Below, one piece after another: positions 11,229 through 21,747 of a stretch of DNA of 64,000 bases. The stretch spans positions 62,001 to 126,000 of the forward strand of contig RCNN01000029.1 of assembly GCA_003667245.1 (NCBI GenBank), in the 5' to 3' direction. Every line of letters starts with the position of its first letter. The first letter of the stretch is position 1. Source of the DNA: Heterostelium multicystogenum. Its lineage: Eukaryota > Evosea > Eumycetozoa > Acytosteliales > Acytosteliaceae. A model generated the notes under the pieces. That model did not search any database. It was not told where the DNA came from and saw only the letters and a program-made list of their open reading frames with translations. Made by a program: the position numbers and the translations under genes.

Positions 11229-11944
11229 ACGAGTTATAGGTCATCCAATACACAACACACAACCAAAACCAACAAACAAAATCAAACCAACATATTTCGC
11301 AATCAAATCAATCATTCAAATTTAAACCCAAACAACATGCCAAAGCCGGTAGATAGATAGATATATATCTTGCCTTACCTTTGGTCTCCACTCACTTTCA
11401 GCCAACCTACAACCAACTAAATATTATGATCATTGAATGTGATTGTCATATAAAATATACCTGTACAAAAGCAATCAATAACCTAAAGTGAACAAATAAC
11501 AAAAGCCAACAACATTCTAACTTCAACCAAAGCATGTCATCATAGTGTCAAAAAGCATAATAAACAATTTAAAACAATATTTGTTATATTTTAAACCAAA
11601 ATTGTAACATTAAATATCCATAGCCAACTTGACTTCACCATCGATCAATCTCAAAGCAATCTTTTAATGATAAGCACACCCTCCTAAGAGTTACAGTTGA
11701 GCATACATCAGCCATATTCAATGTGTTGGACAGTGGTAGCACTGTACCTTTATCAATCAATCCTTAAGTTAGGTTACCTAACAATTTTAGAAAATAATGC
11801 CATGAAATCATTAGATTGTGTGTTTTAAGTGGTGGCAGATTTGATCAATCAAAAAAATTCTCACATAATGATCATTCGGTTTTCAAACTTAAACTTTAAT
11901 CTTTTCATATTTTATTTATTCTATTCTTATATATAAGAAATACA
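11229..11944. other. Intergenic region, possible small minus-strand gene inside
   Basis: The 3' end of RAMP4 is followed by A/C-rich low-complexity DNA to about 11600. Two coding-looking minus-strand exons at 11610-11762 are listed separately. The remainder, up to the mS38-like gene at 11945, is AT-rich and should hold its promoter. Confidence 0.45.
11610..11762 (-). CDS. Small unassigned two-exon coding segment
   Basis: On the minus strand, 11762-11707 reads GLIDKGTVLPLSNTLNMAD, then a GTATGC donor. After a 46-base intron ending AAAAG, 11660-11610 reads IALRLIDGEVKLAMDI and a TAA. The frame stays open across the predicted splice and the composition is protein-like. An upstream first exon was not found; an ATG-led stretch (MALFSKIV) lies at about 11811-11785 but joins only through an impossibly short intron. 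I recognise no family. It is a candidate small protein gene whose 5' end may be damaged by an indel. Confidence 0.35.
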
Positions 11945-12257
11945 ATGAATAGTTTAATAAAGTCAACTACATCATTGTTTTATCGTGGTAATAGCGGTGG
12001 TCTCATCGGTGGTCTCGTTAGAAACATCACCGATATCAAGAAGAATACTCCACGTATCAAAGAGAACCGTTTGCATTCTTTCAAATGGTGCAACCATCCC
12101 CATATATACATCGATGCCATACGCACCCATTTGGAGATCAACCATCGACATCTTTTCAACCACCCCAGACTTCCATTTCGACAGTATCAAAGACATCAAG
12201 AAGAAGCGTAGAAAGTATCAAAACGACAAGTACAGCGAATTCAAGAAGAAGAGGTAA
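11945..12257 (+). CDS. Mitochondrial small-subunit ribosomal protein mS38-like (AURKAIP1/Cox24 type)
   Basis: About 103 residues. The N-terminus, MNSLIKSTTSLFYRGNSGG, looks like a mitochondrial presequence. The C-terminus, IKDIKKKRRKYQNDKYSEFK then KKR, fits the mS38 signature of RRK, three residues, KY, then a basic end. The two halves are in different frames. The break is near 12075-12085, at a T run. The downstream frame passes through SNGATIPIYTSMPYAPIWRS and ends at 12257, whereas the first frame would end earlier at 12211. The assignment rests mainly on the short basic tail, so it is tentative. Confidence 0.5.
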
Positions 12258-12678
12258 ATACACAGCACATTGTCGACATTAAAATATGCATATCACCACG
12301 ATAATAGTAGTAGTAGTAGTTAAGATAGTTAGCTAACATCTATCGTTGTATTTAGATAAACAATATATTTAAATAGGTAGATAGATAGATAGATAAATTT
12401 AAATAAATATAGATAGATTTAAATAAAACAACAAAATTAGTTAGTTATCATCATATCTATCATCTAGATTAGATTATCGAGCAGTGCAGTGCGAGTAGTG
12501 CATAGAGTAGATTAGTAAGAGAAGAGATGAGAGGAGATGAGGAAAGCATGAGTGATAGATTTGGATAGTTATTGCAATGCAGTAGATCGTTTAATTTAGG
12601 TTTAGTTTAGTTTACAGTATTGTAATAAATAGGTTTTATTTATATTATTATATTATTATATTAGATTAGTTATGATTG
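12258..12678. other. Convergent intergenic spacer
   Basis: About 420 bases between two converging genes. It contains TAG and TAGA microsatellites (12308-12320, 12377-12396) and purine-rich GAGATGAGAGGAGATGAG DNA. No gene or RNA is seen. Confidence 0.55.
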
Positions 12679-13675
12679 TTATTTAGTATCTTTGTTTTGT
12701 TGGGGTTGTTCGTTGCTTGAAGATGAGGATGTACTTTGATGCTGATGCTGCTTTTAAAATTGGTTTGTTTTCACAGTCTTCGATTCTCTTTATAAATTCC
12801 AATAGTCCTGGTATCTTGGCGTGTGAAGCGAGGTGATCGATAGTTTGCGTGTTGTCAACGAGCGAATCGTTCAATTGTTGGTGCTCTTTGTAAAGTATTT
12901 TGTTGTGTGTGTCTGGAGGCTCGAAGTAGATTCAATCCACCTTTGACAGCCATCAGATGGCTGTAAAGACGGTAGAGATTCCACGCCAGGAATACGTTGG
13001 GACCTGGCAAGATGGTTGCTGCGGCGGTCAGAGGAATCAACGCCAGATTGATGCCTGCCCAAAGCTTGTGATGCTGCACACGCTGTCTAATAACAATATG
13101 AGTGTATCGCATTGCTTTTCTATCGCTCATCGATACAGGATAGTTGATAGTGAAGACAGGTCTCTCTTGTCGCTCGTGAAACTGCTGTATTGCCATTTGT
13201 GTATGACTTTGTTTGTGATGGTGATCCAACAATGGGTTGGCTTTATGTTGATTGTCATGGTGATTATATTTAACAAAGAGATTCTCATTATTTAGCTTGT
13301 GGAATCTAAGCAGGTTGGGTGGAGGTTAGTTAGCAATTGCCGTTGCTATTGGCAGTAGTAGCAGAGTAGGAAACAACGCTGTTTACATACGAGAGCAGTA
13401 TAGATTCTTCCGATGTATTCTTTCGTCTAGCTTGCGAAGTATCTGTTTCATTTTACCTTTGATTCCCTGTCCTTCTACAGCATTTTCAATCTCCTGTTTA
13501 GATTCGCTTGCCTTGTTTTTGAGGTATTGAATCATCTTTGATAGTCTACCAGCATTGGCAACATCGCCAACCGCAGCAGGCGAGCTAAAGTCAATGGTCG
13601 ACTTTATCAAAAACTCTGACTTCTCAGAGTACAAAGTCCATCTTTTATGGCAAGCTGCAAAAGAAACACTCTCAT
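12679..13675 (-). CDS. Mitochondrial K+/H+ exchange-related protein (Mit_KHE1 family)
   Basis: Start at 13675 (MRVFLLQLA), with KRWTLYSEKSEF soon after. Exon 1 continues through a charged helical part (MIQYLKNKASESKQEIENAV) to a GTATGT donor at 13390. The acceptor GCTTAG gives exon 2 from about 13292, beginning FHKLNNENLFVKYNHHDN. The diagnostic block is LIPLTAAATILPGPNVFLAW followed by NLYRLYSHLMAVKGG. This P-G-P-N-V-F segment with aromatic and Arg residues is typical of the Mit_KHE1 family of inner-membrane proteins. The tail is Gln/Ser-rich and ends near 12679. Frame breaks occur near 13645, 13410, 12895 and possibly 12745. Family membership is fairly safe; the transport role is known only by association. 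Confidence 0.68.
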
Positions 13676-13927
13676 GGTCACAGATAGGTGCAAATCAATA
13701 CAGTACACTATCTAACTAATCACGATATATAAAAATCTGATTGTCTAGCCCTTTGTTTTTTTGGGATTGGTAATGCTCAATTTGAAAACCCACACATATT
13801 CGAAATAGTTTCTGAGGCTGACCACTGGCGGTACTTTGCATAAAACATCAAAACCCAAATTAAAATTTTTTACAACTAGTCAATCCAAGAAATAAGTAAC
13901 AATAATAATAAAATAGATAAAACTAGT

Positions 13928-15894
13928 ATGGATATCCTCTTGTTTAGATCTGTGTTTCAATAATAATGTTTTGAGTAGATTGGTTTTTGAAAGTGTGTCT
14001 GACATCTCAGTTTTTAAAGGGGAAGCGAGCTTACAAGTGGTGCGATTTGATGAACCAACCACATGTCTTGGCTGGAAATAACTACTTGGATATGCTGAAA
14101 GAGTATATCGCACGGAATGGTGCCAGCCTCCTTTGTAATGAGTTCATGGAAAATGAGTCAGCCGACTTATATCACAAGGTGACCGCTTGGCGTTCTGATA
14201 TCATTGGAAATGCCATCCAAGGAGGTAGTCTGGAGATGTTGAAGTACCTCATTGAGTGTTTGAAGGTAGATGTTCTTGATCCTGTCAGTATACGATCACA
14301 GATGAACCATCATCGGGAGTGGATTTCTCACTTCTATGAGTCATACAGCGTGCTGAACAGTGTCTTGTTTTGGAGCTGGCACAGTTTGGAAGAAAGGACA
14401 TTGTTGAATATCTTCTCGACACCTACACCGAATACGAGTGGGATTTTGAGAAAGCAATGTCAAAGGCTCCGTTGTCCAATAGCTTAGATATGGTAAAGTT
14501 CTTTTTGGACACCAAATGTAGAAACATTGATAAGAGTAGTATTTATATCCAACCCTTGCTTAAGAATGCTTTCCTAGTGGGAAATTTGGATATAGTTCAC
14601 TATTTGCAAGGACACTTTCCTAGGAAAGAATGGATGGAGACTTATCTGATAGAAATTTGCAATTGAGAATGGACACATCCACTTGGTAGAGTATATTATA
14701 GAGAGTTCACAGAAGAAAGATGGCTTTTTGAAAAAAAATCTTACTATTACTGCTGCCAAATCCAATAATATGGAAATACTGGAATTATTGCGGAAGCATG
14801 ACCTGTTGAATACCTATCCTCTTGAAACAGGAATCTTTTTTTACATTGAAAATATCAAGGTATTGAGATGGCTATCATCAGAACATACTGGAATCGAGTG
14901 TAGCAGTGGATCATGGAATATCGCTGTTGAAAATGGAAATTTTGATATTTTGAAAGTGGCAACTTGACAATTGTATTGATGGTCCAAAATCATTGGCGCT
15001 GGAAAGAGCTGCCTCCAATGGACATCTCGAAATCCTCAAGTGGTTGCTCAAAAACACTTCTGCAAATTTGACATCATCAGTTTTTGAAGGTGCAGCAGTT
15101 TAAAGGACACCTAGAGGTTCTCAAATGGATGCATGAGAATACATCTTTTTCAATTACATGTCCACTTATGGACTTTGCAGCGTATTCTGGTAATGTAGAG
15201 ATGCTCCGCTGGATTCATGAAAATGTTAAAGGAGACAATGTCTGTACGCACAAAGCCATGAAGTATGCGGCCTCTCGAGGAAAACTGGATGCCTTGAAAT
15301 GGCTTCATTTCAATAGGACTGAAAGAGCCACCTTTTAAGTTGATGACCTATGCGGCTAAAGCAGGGTTTCTTGACGTGGTCAAGTGGTTTGCATGAGAAT
15401 AGAAACTGAGGGATGCAGTCCAACTGCGACAAGGGCTCCAGCAATGCGAGGAGATTTAGAGATGCTGCAATGGCTGGTGCACAACCGCACTGAGATTCAG
15501 TTGTCACACTGTGAAATGGACGAGGCCGCTTCTAAAGGACACCTGGAAGTGCTCCAGTGGCTACATGATAACTGTAGCGACGCAACTTGCACAAGTAAAG
15601 CTGTGTTGAACGCTATTAACAATGGCTATTTTGAAAATTTTACAGTGGCTGCATGCCAACAGAAGTGAGTGTGATCTTGAGACAATAGAGGGACTACTAG
15701 AGTGCCTGCTATTCCATAACAGACCGCATATTCTCAAGTGGGTGATGTCAGTGGTTCCCAAGGAGAAACTCAGGCTACAATATAAAGATGCCTTCAACAA
15801 TATAACAAAATCAAAAATTAACTATTCAAAGAATCTATTGAATATACTTGACAATTACCTCTCTACCTTAATCACTTGTGAGCCACAATATTAA
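13928..15894 (+). CDS. Ankyrin-repeat protein, dictyostelid family
   Basis: A single locus of about 650 residues. The N-terminus (MDILLFRSVF, NNVLSRLVFESVSDIS, AYKWCDLM) is the F-box-like lead found in many dictyostelid ankyrin proteins. At least ten degenerate ankyrin repeats follow. Repeat phrases include GGSLEMLKYLIE, GNLDIVHYLQ, NNMEILELLRKH, GHLEVLKWMHEN, GNVEMLRWIHEN, GKLDALKWLHFN, GDLEMLQWLVHN and GHLEVLQWLHDN. About seven frame breaks split it (near 13960, 14020, 14365, 14655, 14960, 15090, 15330, 15390 and 15640). Because the family is fast-evolving and highly duplicated, this one could be a young pseudogene. Every repeat is nevertheless intact in some frame, which again fits sequencing error. 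No catalytic role expected; it is probably a protein-binding scaffold. Confidence 0.75.
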
Positions 15895-16864
15895 ACATGT
15901 TTAATATTCTATATATATAATCAAAATACATACAATCAATACAATACTACTATCGATTAAATCAATAACAGTATTAATCCCATATCAAACTTTATAAAGC
16001 AATATCACCATGGTTAATAATTAATTGTATTTAAATAATACAAATACAATTTACAAATTTTTATCTCTTTTATCTTTTCAATTGAATCATTACAACAAAT
16101 ACAATATAAAGTATTCAAATATAAGTCTGATAACAAAAAGATAGATAATTAATTAACTATCAATTAAATAAATATAAAAAAGAATATTAAAAGTAGTTTT
16201 AAACTATATAGTTAGAGGCTAACACTTCATAGATATATATATATATGTATATACAATATATTATTGAATATATTTAATATAAATAAGAGTATTGAGACTT
16301 AAAACCTATTTAAAATAGAGATCTCTATTTTAAATTAATAAATATAAAATATAAATTATATAATTTATATTTTAATAATAAAAAATAATATTCATAATAA
16401 TTAATATTAAGAATACCAAACTTTATAAAATTAAAAAACATAATTATCACGATTACTACAACTTGTTTACTTATTAGTATCAGCACCACCTGCAGCGGAA
16501 CCACCCACCCTACCAACCAACCAACCAACCAACAAACAACCACATATCATTGTTAGTTCAATAATTGATATCAATATTAATAAAAGTCTATAATAATATA
16601 TATATCATATATCATATATATCATATCATATCTATTTATATGTATCTTTAGAAATCATAGTTTTTAGTTATAGTTATAGTTTTAGTTATAGTTATAGCTA
16701 GTTATTAGAAAGAGAAGGGAAGAGAAGGAAGAGAAGAGATAGAAGAGTTTGTTGTATATAAATAATATTATTGTGTAAACTCTGTGCTATCTATCTGCCA
16801 ATCAAGACCTGTGTTGTGTATACGTATTATATAATTTTTGAATAGATAATCTGTTTATTGTTGT
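15895..16864. other. AT-rich intergenic region with short tandem repeats
   Basis: About 1 kb of A/T-rich sequence. It contains CCAACCAACCAACCAACAAA near 16510-16545, a CATATAT array near 16600-16640, a TTATAG/TTTAG tandem array at about 16665-16705, and GA-rich DNA near 16708-16745. No gene is seen. The last part is the leader of the WDR26 homologue and contains no ATG in the last 120 bases. Confidence 0.5.
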
Positions 16865-19271
16865 TTGTGCACTGATTTTTTGAAGTGTAATAGAGAGGCA
16901 ATCATTACGGACTCTCGGAATAGATCATCAACATTGGAGGGACAAATACCTTCACAACGACGAAGAAGTCGACAGCAAATAGAATCTGAGGAGCAAGAAG
17001 ATCTACAACAACAGCAGCAACAGCAACAGGTAGCGGCACAAGAAGAAAGTGTGGTTTATCAAGAAAATCTACAGAATCAGCAGCAAGAAGAAGATTACCT
17101 GCAAGATCAGCAATTCGAAATAGAATTTGAATTACAACAGAGTACATCATCAAGTGTAAATAACAGCAACAACAACAATAACAGACCAATCAAAAGAGTT
17201 AGATTCAACATGTCAAATTCATCATCTTCATCTTCATCAAACAACACTGCTACAAATGGTAAACATCCACTTACAAATGGTTTTGGAACCGATTTGATGA
17301 ATCCCGAGGAGTTGATTACAATGAGTGATCCCAATGGCGAAAGTACTTCATTCAACAAGAATGATCTGATTAGACTATTGATACAATCGCTCAACTATCT
17401 TGGATATAAGTAAGTACTATGCTCCCAACCATGACTATTGGTGGCCTTCCCTATCGTGTGCTTACTTATTAAACTAATTGAACACACTCACAGGAAATCA
17501 GCTGACTTTTTAGAGAAGGACAGCGGAGTTCATCTACAGACACCCGAGGTCATGCAATTTATAAACAGTATATTGGATGGTGATTGGAAGAAAGTTGAAA
17601 ATCTACTTCCATACCTAAAGATTAAATCACAAACATGATCTTGATGTGAGTAATCAGGCGATCGTCAATCCAAACTTCACCATGGTGGAACTAACCATAG
17701 CAATCAATCAATCTATATAGAATGTAAAGTTTTTAATATACAGTCAAAAGTTTTTGGAGTTGTTGGAGAATAAGAAAGTGAAAGAAGCCTTGGAGTGCCT
17801 AAGAAGTGAGATCACACCGATTAGCAAAGATCCACAAAAATTACAGTCGCTCACCAGTCTAATAATGTGTACAGATATCTTGGATTTAAAGAAAAGATCA
17901 TTTTGGCCTGGTGCTGGCCATTTGTCAAGAAGCAAACTACTTAATGATATTAGAGGTAAATCAAACTCAACATCATATCAATGACTATTCAATGACCAAT
18001 CAAACACTGACATGTTTGTATTACTTGATTTAGAATTCGTTAGTTCAGATATAATGGTCCCCGAAAATAGATTAGAACAATTAATTATGCAAGCAATTCA
18101 ATATCAAACATCCAAATGTATATATCATAATACTACAAAATCACACCACAGTTTATTTGAAGATCATGTTTGTAATAGGTATGTATTGATGATTGAATTG
18201 ATTATTGGACTGTAGCTTGCTGACATTTGCAAATCCAGAAATCAAATGCCACTTGAATGCAAATATACTTTAGCAGGTAAACATCGAGATGAGGTTTGGT
18301 TTGTAAAGTTTTCGAATAACGGCAAAAGATTGGCGTCGTCCTCGAAGGATTCACAGATTTTGATTTGGGATATGACTACCCTCTATGAAGAGGTTCCACA
18401 GGAACCAAAATTGTTGGCCTCACTCACTGGACATAGCAAGGATGTCTCCTATTTGGCATGGTCACCTGACGACCGCTACTTGCTAAGTGCATCCAGTGAC
18501 AATACACTTAAACTCTGGTCGGTAGACGAAGCAGTCTGTCTCAAGACCTACTCCAAACACACTGACGCCGTCACCTGCTGCGCCTGGCTCCCAGACGGCA
18601 AGCGCTTTATCAGTGGAAGTAACGACAAGAATATCTTCCTCTGGAACATAGCCACTCCAGAGACAACACACCAAGTCAATGTCCCGGTGAGAGCCTGGTC
18701 ATGTGCCCGTGTCAATGACATGGCCATCCACCGTGATGGCAAGCAGCTGATTGTAATTTGCCAGGAGAAGAAAATTCGAATCTATGATATCGACGCCGAA
18801 AGTCCCGAGGTTAGTATCCCCGAGACCGAGGCAATCATGTCGATGGCTCTCTCACAGGACTCAAGATACCTCATTGTGTACACTCTCAACCAAGAAATAC
18901 ATCTCTGGGACATTGAGAAGCGTGTCATCGTCCAGAAATACCGTGGACAACGTCAAGGTCGCTTTGTCATCAGAGCATGCTTTGGTGGAGTCGACGAAGG
19001 TTTTATTATATCAGGAAGCGAAGATTCAAAGATTTACATTTGGCGTCGACAGAATGGATCCCTCCTCGAGTGCCTCTCTGGCCACACCAAGACCGTCAAC
19101 TGTGTAGCATGGAGTCCAACCGATCCATATTTATTCTGTTCAGCAAGTGATGACGAAACCATTAGAGTTTGGACAAGAAAGTCATTGGAAATACCTCATC
19201 ATCTAAAAGATAATATGAACAACAATAACAATAACTATAATAGCGCTGGTAGTAAATTAAAATCAAAATAA
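16865..19271 (+). CDS. wdr26: WDR26/Gid7 homologue (LisH-CTLH-WD40)
   Basis: Subunit-type protein of the GID/CTLH ubiquitin ligase. Exons end at 17409, 17645, 17955 and 18178; downstream exons start at 17494, 17721, 18034 and 18216. A Gln/Glu-rich N-terminus and Asn/Ser tracts precede the LisH motif (KNDLIRLLIQSLNYLGYKKS) and CTLH segment (MQFINSILDGDWKKVENLL; KFLELLENKKVKEALECL). WD40 repeats follow: EVWFVKFSNNGKRLASSSKD, VSYLAWSPDDRYLLSASSDN, VTCCAWLPDGKRFISGSNDK and VNCVAWSPTDPYLFCSASDD. Frame breaks lie near 17625 and 18243 (an A run). The open frame reaches 16865 without an ATG; the first in-frame ATG is at 17210 (MSNSSSSSSS). The true start is therefore either 17210 or upstream of an undetected intron or indel. 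Confidence 0.88.
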
Positions 19272-19718
19272 TCATAATAATACATAAATAAACTATTATT
19301 TTTGTTTTCTTCAAAAAGCACCTCGCCTCACCTCGCCTCACCTACAAGAGGACAAAGGTGTTGTAGTTCAGTTCTCCACCCATTTTGAACATAGGTAAGC
19401 AAGAGTGGTAGACCTACTAAACGATCAAATACCAACATGACCACACAGCACAACCTGGAGACATAGATTTTATAAGATCAAATCATGATCTTGGCGTTAT
19501 TAATCATACCCAACAGATACACTTACTCTAAGATGAGCTAAATGCAGTTGCAACAATGATCCAATTCACTAAGTTTAATTAATTTTAAAATTTTGACAGT
19601 TGCAAATAATTTAAAAATTGGCAGTTCAGCTTGGTGGTGAAACTTTGTTTATTTGTCGGTCAAGATCACTATTTACTTATCTTATCACTCCTAACTATAT
19701 CTATCTATCTATATTAGA
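19272..19718. other. Intergenic spacer with a possible minus-strand exon
   Basis: Contains a short CCTCGCCTCA tandem duplication at about 19319-19342. A minus-strand open exon (19416-19342) ending LPMFKMGGELNYNTFVLL is listed separately. The remainder is AT-rich and ends with the TATCTATC-type leader of the HDAC gene. Confidence 0.4.
19342..19416 (-). CDS. Orphan terminal exon candidate, unassigned
   Basis: After a good acceptor (CGTTTAG) the minus strand reads VYHSCLPMFKMGGELNYN then TFVLL and a TAG at 19342-19344. Composition is protein-like. Farther upstream on the same strand, near 19545-19585, a hydrophobic stretch (NWIIVATAFSSS) precedes a TTAGAGTAAGTG sequence that could be a donor. 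The pair could form a small membrane protein gene of under 100 residues. No family recognised and phase not proven. Confidence 0.25.
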
Positions 19719-21747
19719 ATGAGCAAAAAGAAAGTATCCTACTTCTATGACAGTATGTATACATAAATCAAATTAAATCAAATCAAAATCAAATATTGGA
19801 TATCACAATCACCAGCCAGATCGATCGGAATGAATACACTTGCTGGCTGGCTGGCTTTATTCAGCAGCAATCCAATTGGATTCAATACGTTGCTAATACA
19901 TGTCTATCTTTATAATAGATGAAGTAGGTAACCATTACTATGGACAAAACCATCCAATGAAACCACACAGAATTAGAATGACACATAATCTCATCTTAAA
20001 CTATGGAATCTATAAGAAGCTACAGATATTCGTATGTATCTAAATACACTTAGCATTGATACAGCTGATTACGACGATGACAACTATTATGATGATGATA
20101 GTGATGACAAATGCTAACCTAGTTTATGATATATTCACTGAAAATTACTATTATTATAGAGACCAAAGAAAGCTGTTGAGAATGATCTTACCAACTTCCA
20201 CTCTGATGATTATATCAACTTTTTGAGATTGGTTACACCTGACAATATGAATGATTACTCATCACAGCTTGTTAAATGTAAATAGAGCCTGAGTATAATG
20301 AACCACATTACTTTACTAACTTCTAATTTTCTAGACAATGTAAGATACGATTGCCCAGTGTTCGATGGAATGTATAACTTTTGTCAGATTTCATCTGGTG
20401 GATCAATTGGTGCAGCTATCAAGCTAAATAGAAAGGATTCAGACATTGCAATCAATTGGGCAGGTGGTTTGCATCATGCAAAGAAGTCCGAAGCATCTGG
20501 TTTCTGCTATACAAACGATATTGTATTGGCTATTTTAGAGTTACTCAAGTATGCAATCTAGCTGCGGACGACTGCACATATACATCTAAAAGGACGACAA
20601 TATAATGGTTCATTCTAATGCTCTTTATTCAATCCATATTAGGCACCATCAAAGAGTAGTTTACATTGATATAGATATTCATCATGGTGACGGTGTCGAG
20701 GAGGCATTCTACACTACCGACCGTGTCATGACTGTATCATTTCATAAATACGGTGATTACTTCCCAGGAACTGGTGACGTCAAGGATCTAGGTGCTGGCA
20801 AAGGTAAATACTACGCCCTGAATTTCCCACTCAAAGACGGTATCGATGACGCCAGCTATCAAAGTATATTTAAGCCTGTAAGTAGATTTACATTCTTTAT
20901 TATTGCCATCGGATTGGCCGAGTGACTGACCGACACCACCACTACCTAGGTAATGCAAGGTGTAATGGATTCATATAGACCCGAAGCTATTGTTTTGCAG
21001 TGTGGAGCAGATTCTTTGACAGGTGACAGATTGGGTGGATTCAACTTGTCTCTGAGAGGACATGCTCAGTGTGTCGAGTTTATGAAGTCTTTCAATCTGC
21101 CTCTGATGATTCTAGGTGGTGGAGGATACACAATCAAGAACGTAGCAAGATGCTGGACATACGAAACATCGATTTTAGTTGACCACGATCTATCCGACGA
21201 ACTTCCATACAACGACTATCTAGAGTATTTTGGTCCAGACTACAGACTTCATATCACACCAAACAACATGGAGAACCAAAACTCCAAAGACTATTTAGAG
21301 AAACTAAAGTAGGTAACGATGACAATGACCATCATCAACTCAACCCATTCTGATTTCATATTAAACTAATCATCTGCTCAATGAAGAATCCAAATTTTAG
21401 AGAATCTTAGACACTTGAATCATGCGCCAAGTATTGCACATCACGATATACCTCCCGATGCCTACAATGATTCGGAGGACGAGGATGAGGAAGACCCAGA
21501 TGTAAGAATATCGGAAGCCGACAGAGATCGTCGTGTTGCACATGCCGCAGAGTTGTCTGACTCTGATGATGAAGATGGTAGAAGAAATGAAATGAATGGT
21601 CTTGAAATGACATCAACTTCAAAACGTAGAACTCAAGTATCGATCATGGCCTCTGACAAAGAAGCCAGTAGCTCAACAACACCCTACAAACAATACACAA
21701 GAGACAGACTCTACAGTGGCGAAGATGAAGACAGCATGGAGATGTAA
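19719..21747 (+). CDS. Class I histone deacetylase (RPD3/HDAC1-2 type)
   Basis: Zinc-dependent lysine deacetylase acting in nuclear co-repressor complexes. Seven exons: 19719-19752, 19919-20031, 20160-20277, 20335-20548, 20643-20877, 20950-21308 and 21387-21747. They splice in frame to 477 residues with no breaks. Catalytic features are present: [20 protein letters not shown] (paired His), [19 protein letters not shown] (zinc Asp and His), [36 protein letters not shown] (zinc Asp) and [20 protein letters not shown]. The C-terminus is acidic ([20 protein letters not shown]) with a [12 protein letters not shown] patch, like HDAC1/2. All donors are GTA(A/T/G)-type. The last acceptor is an unusual ATGAAG. 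This intact gene is the quality control for the rest of the window. Confidence 0.96.

Noticed and set aside
16905..17189. Long Val/Leu-rich minus-strand open frame
   Set aside because: It is the antisense of the Gln/Asn-rich coding region of the WDR26 gene; CAG/AAC repeats give open antisense frames.
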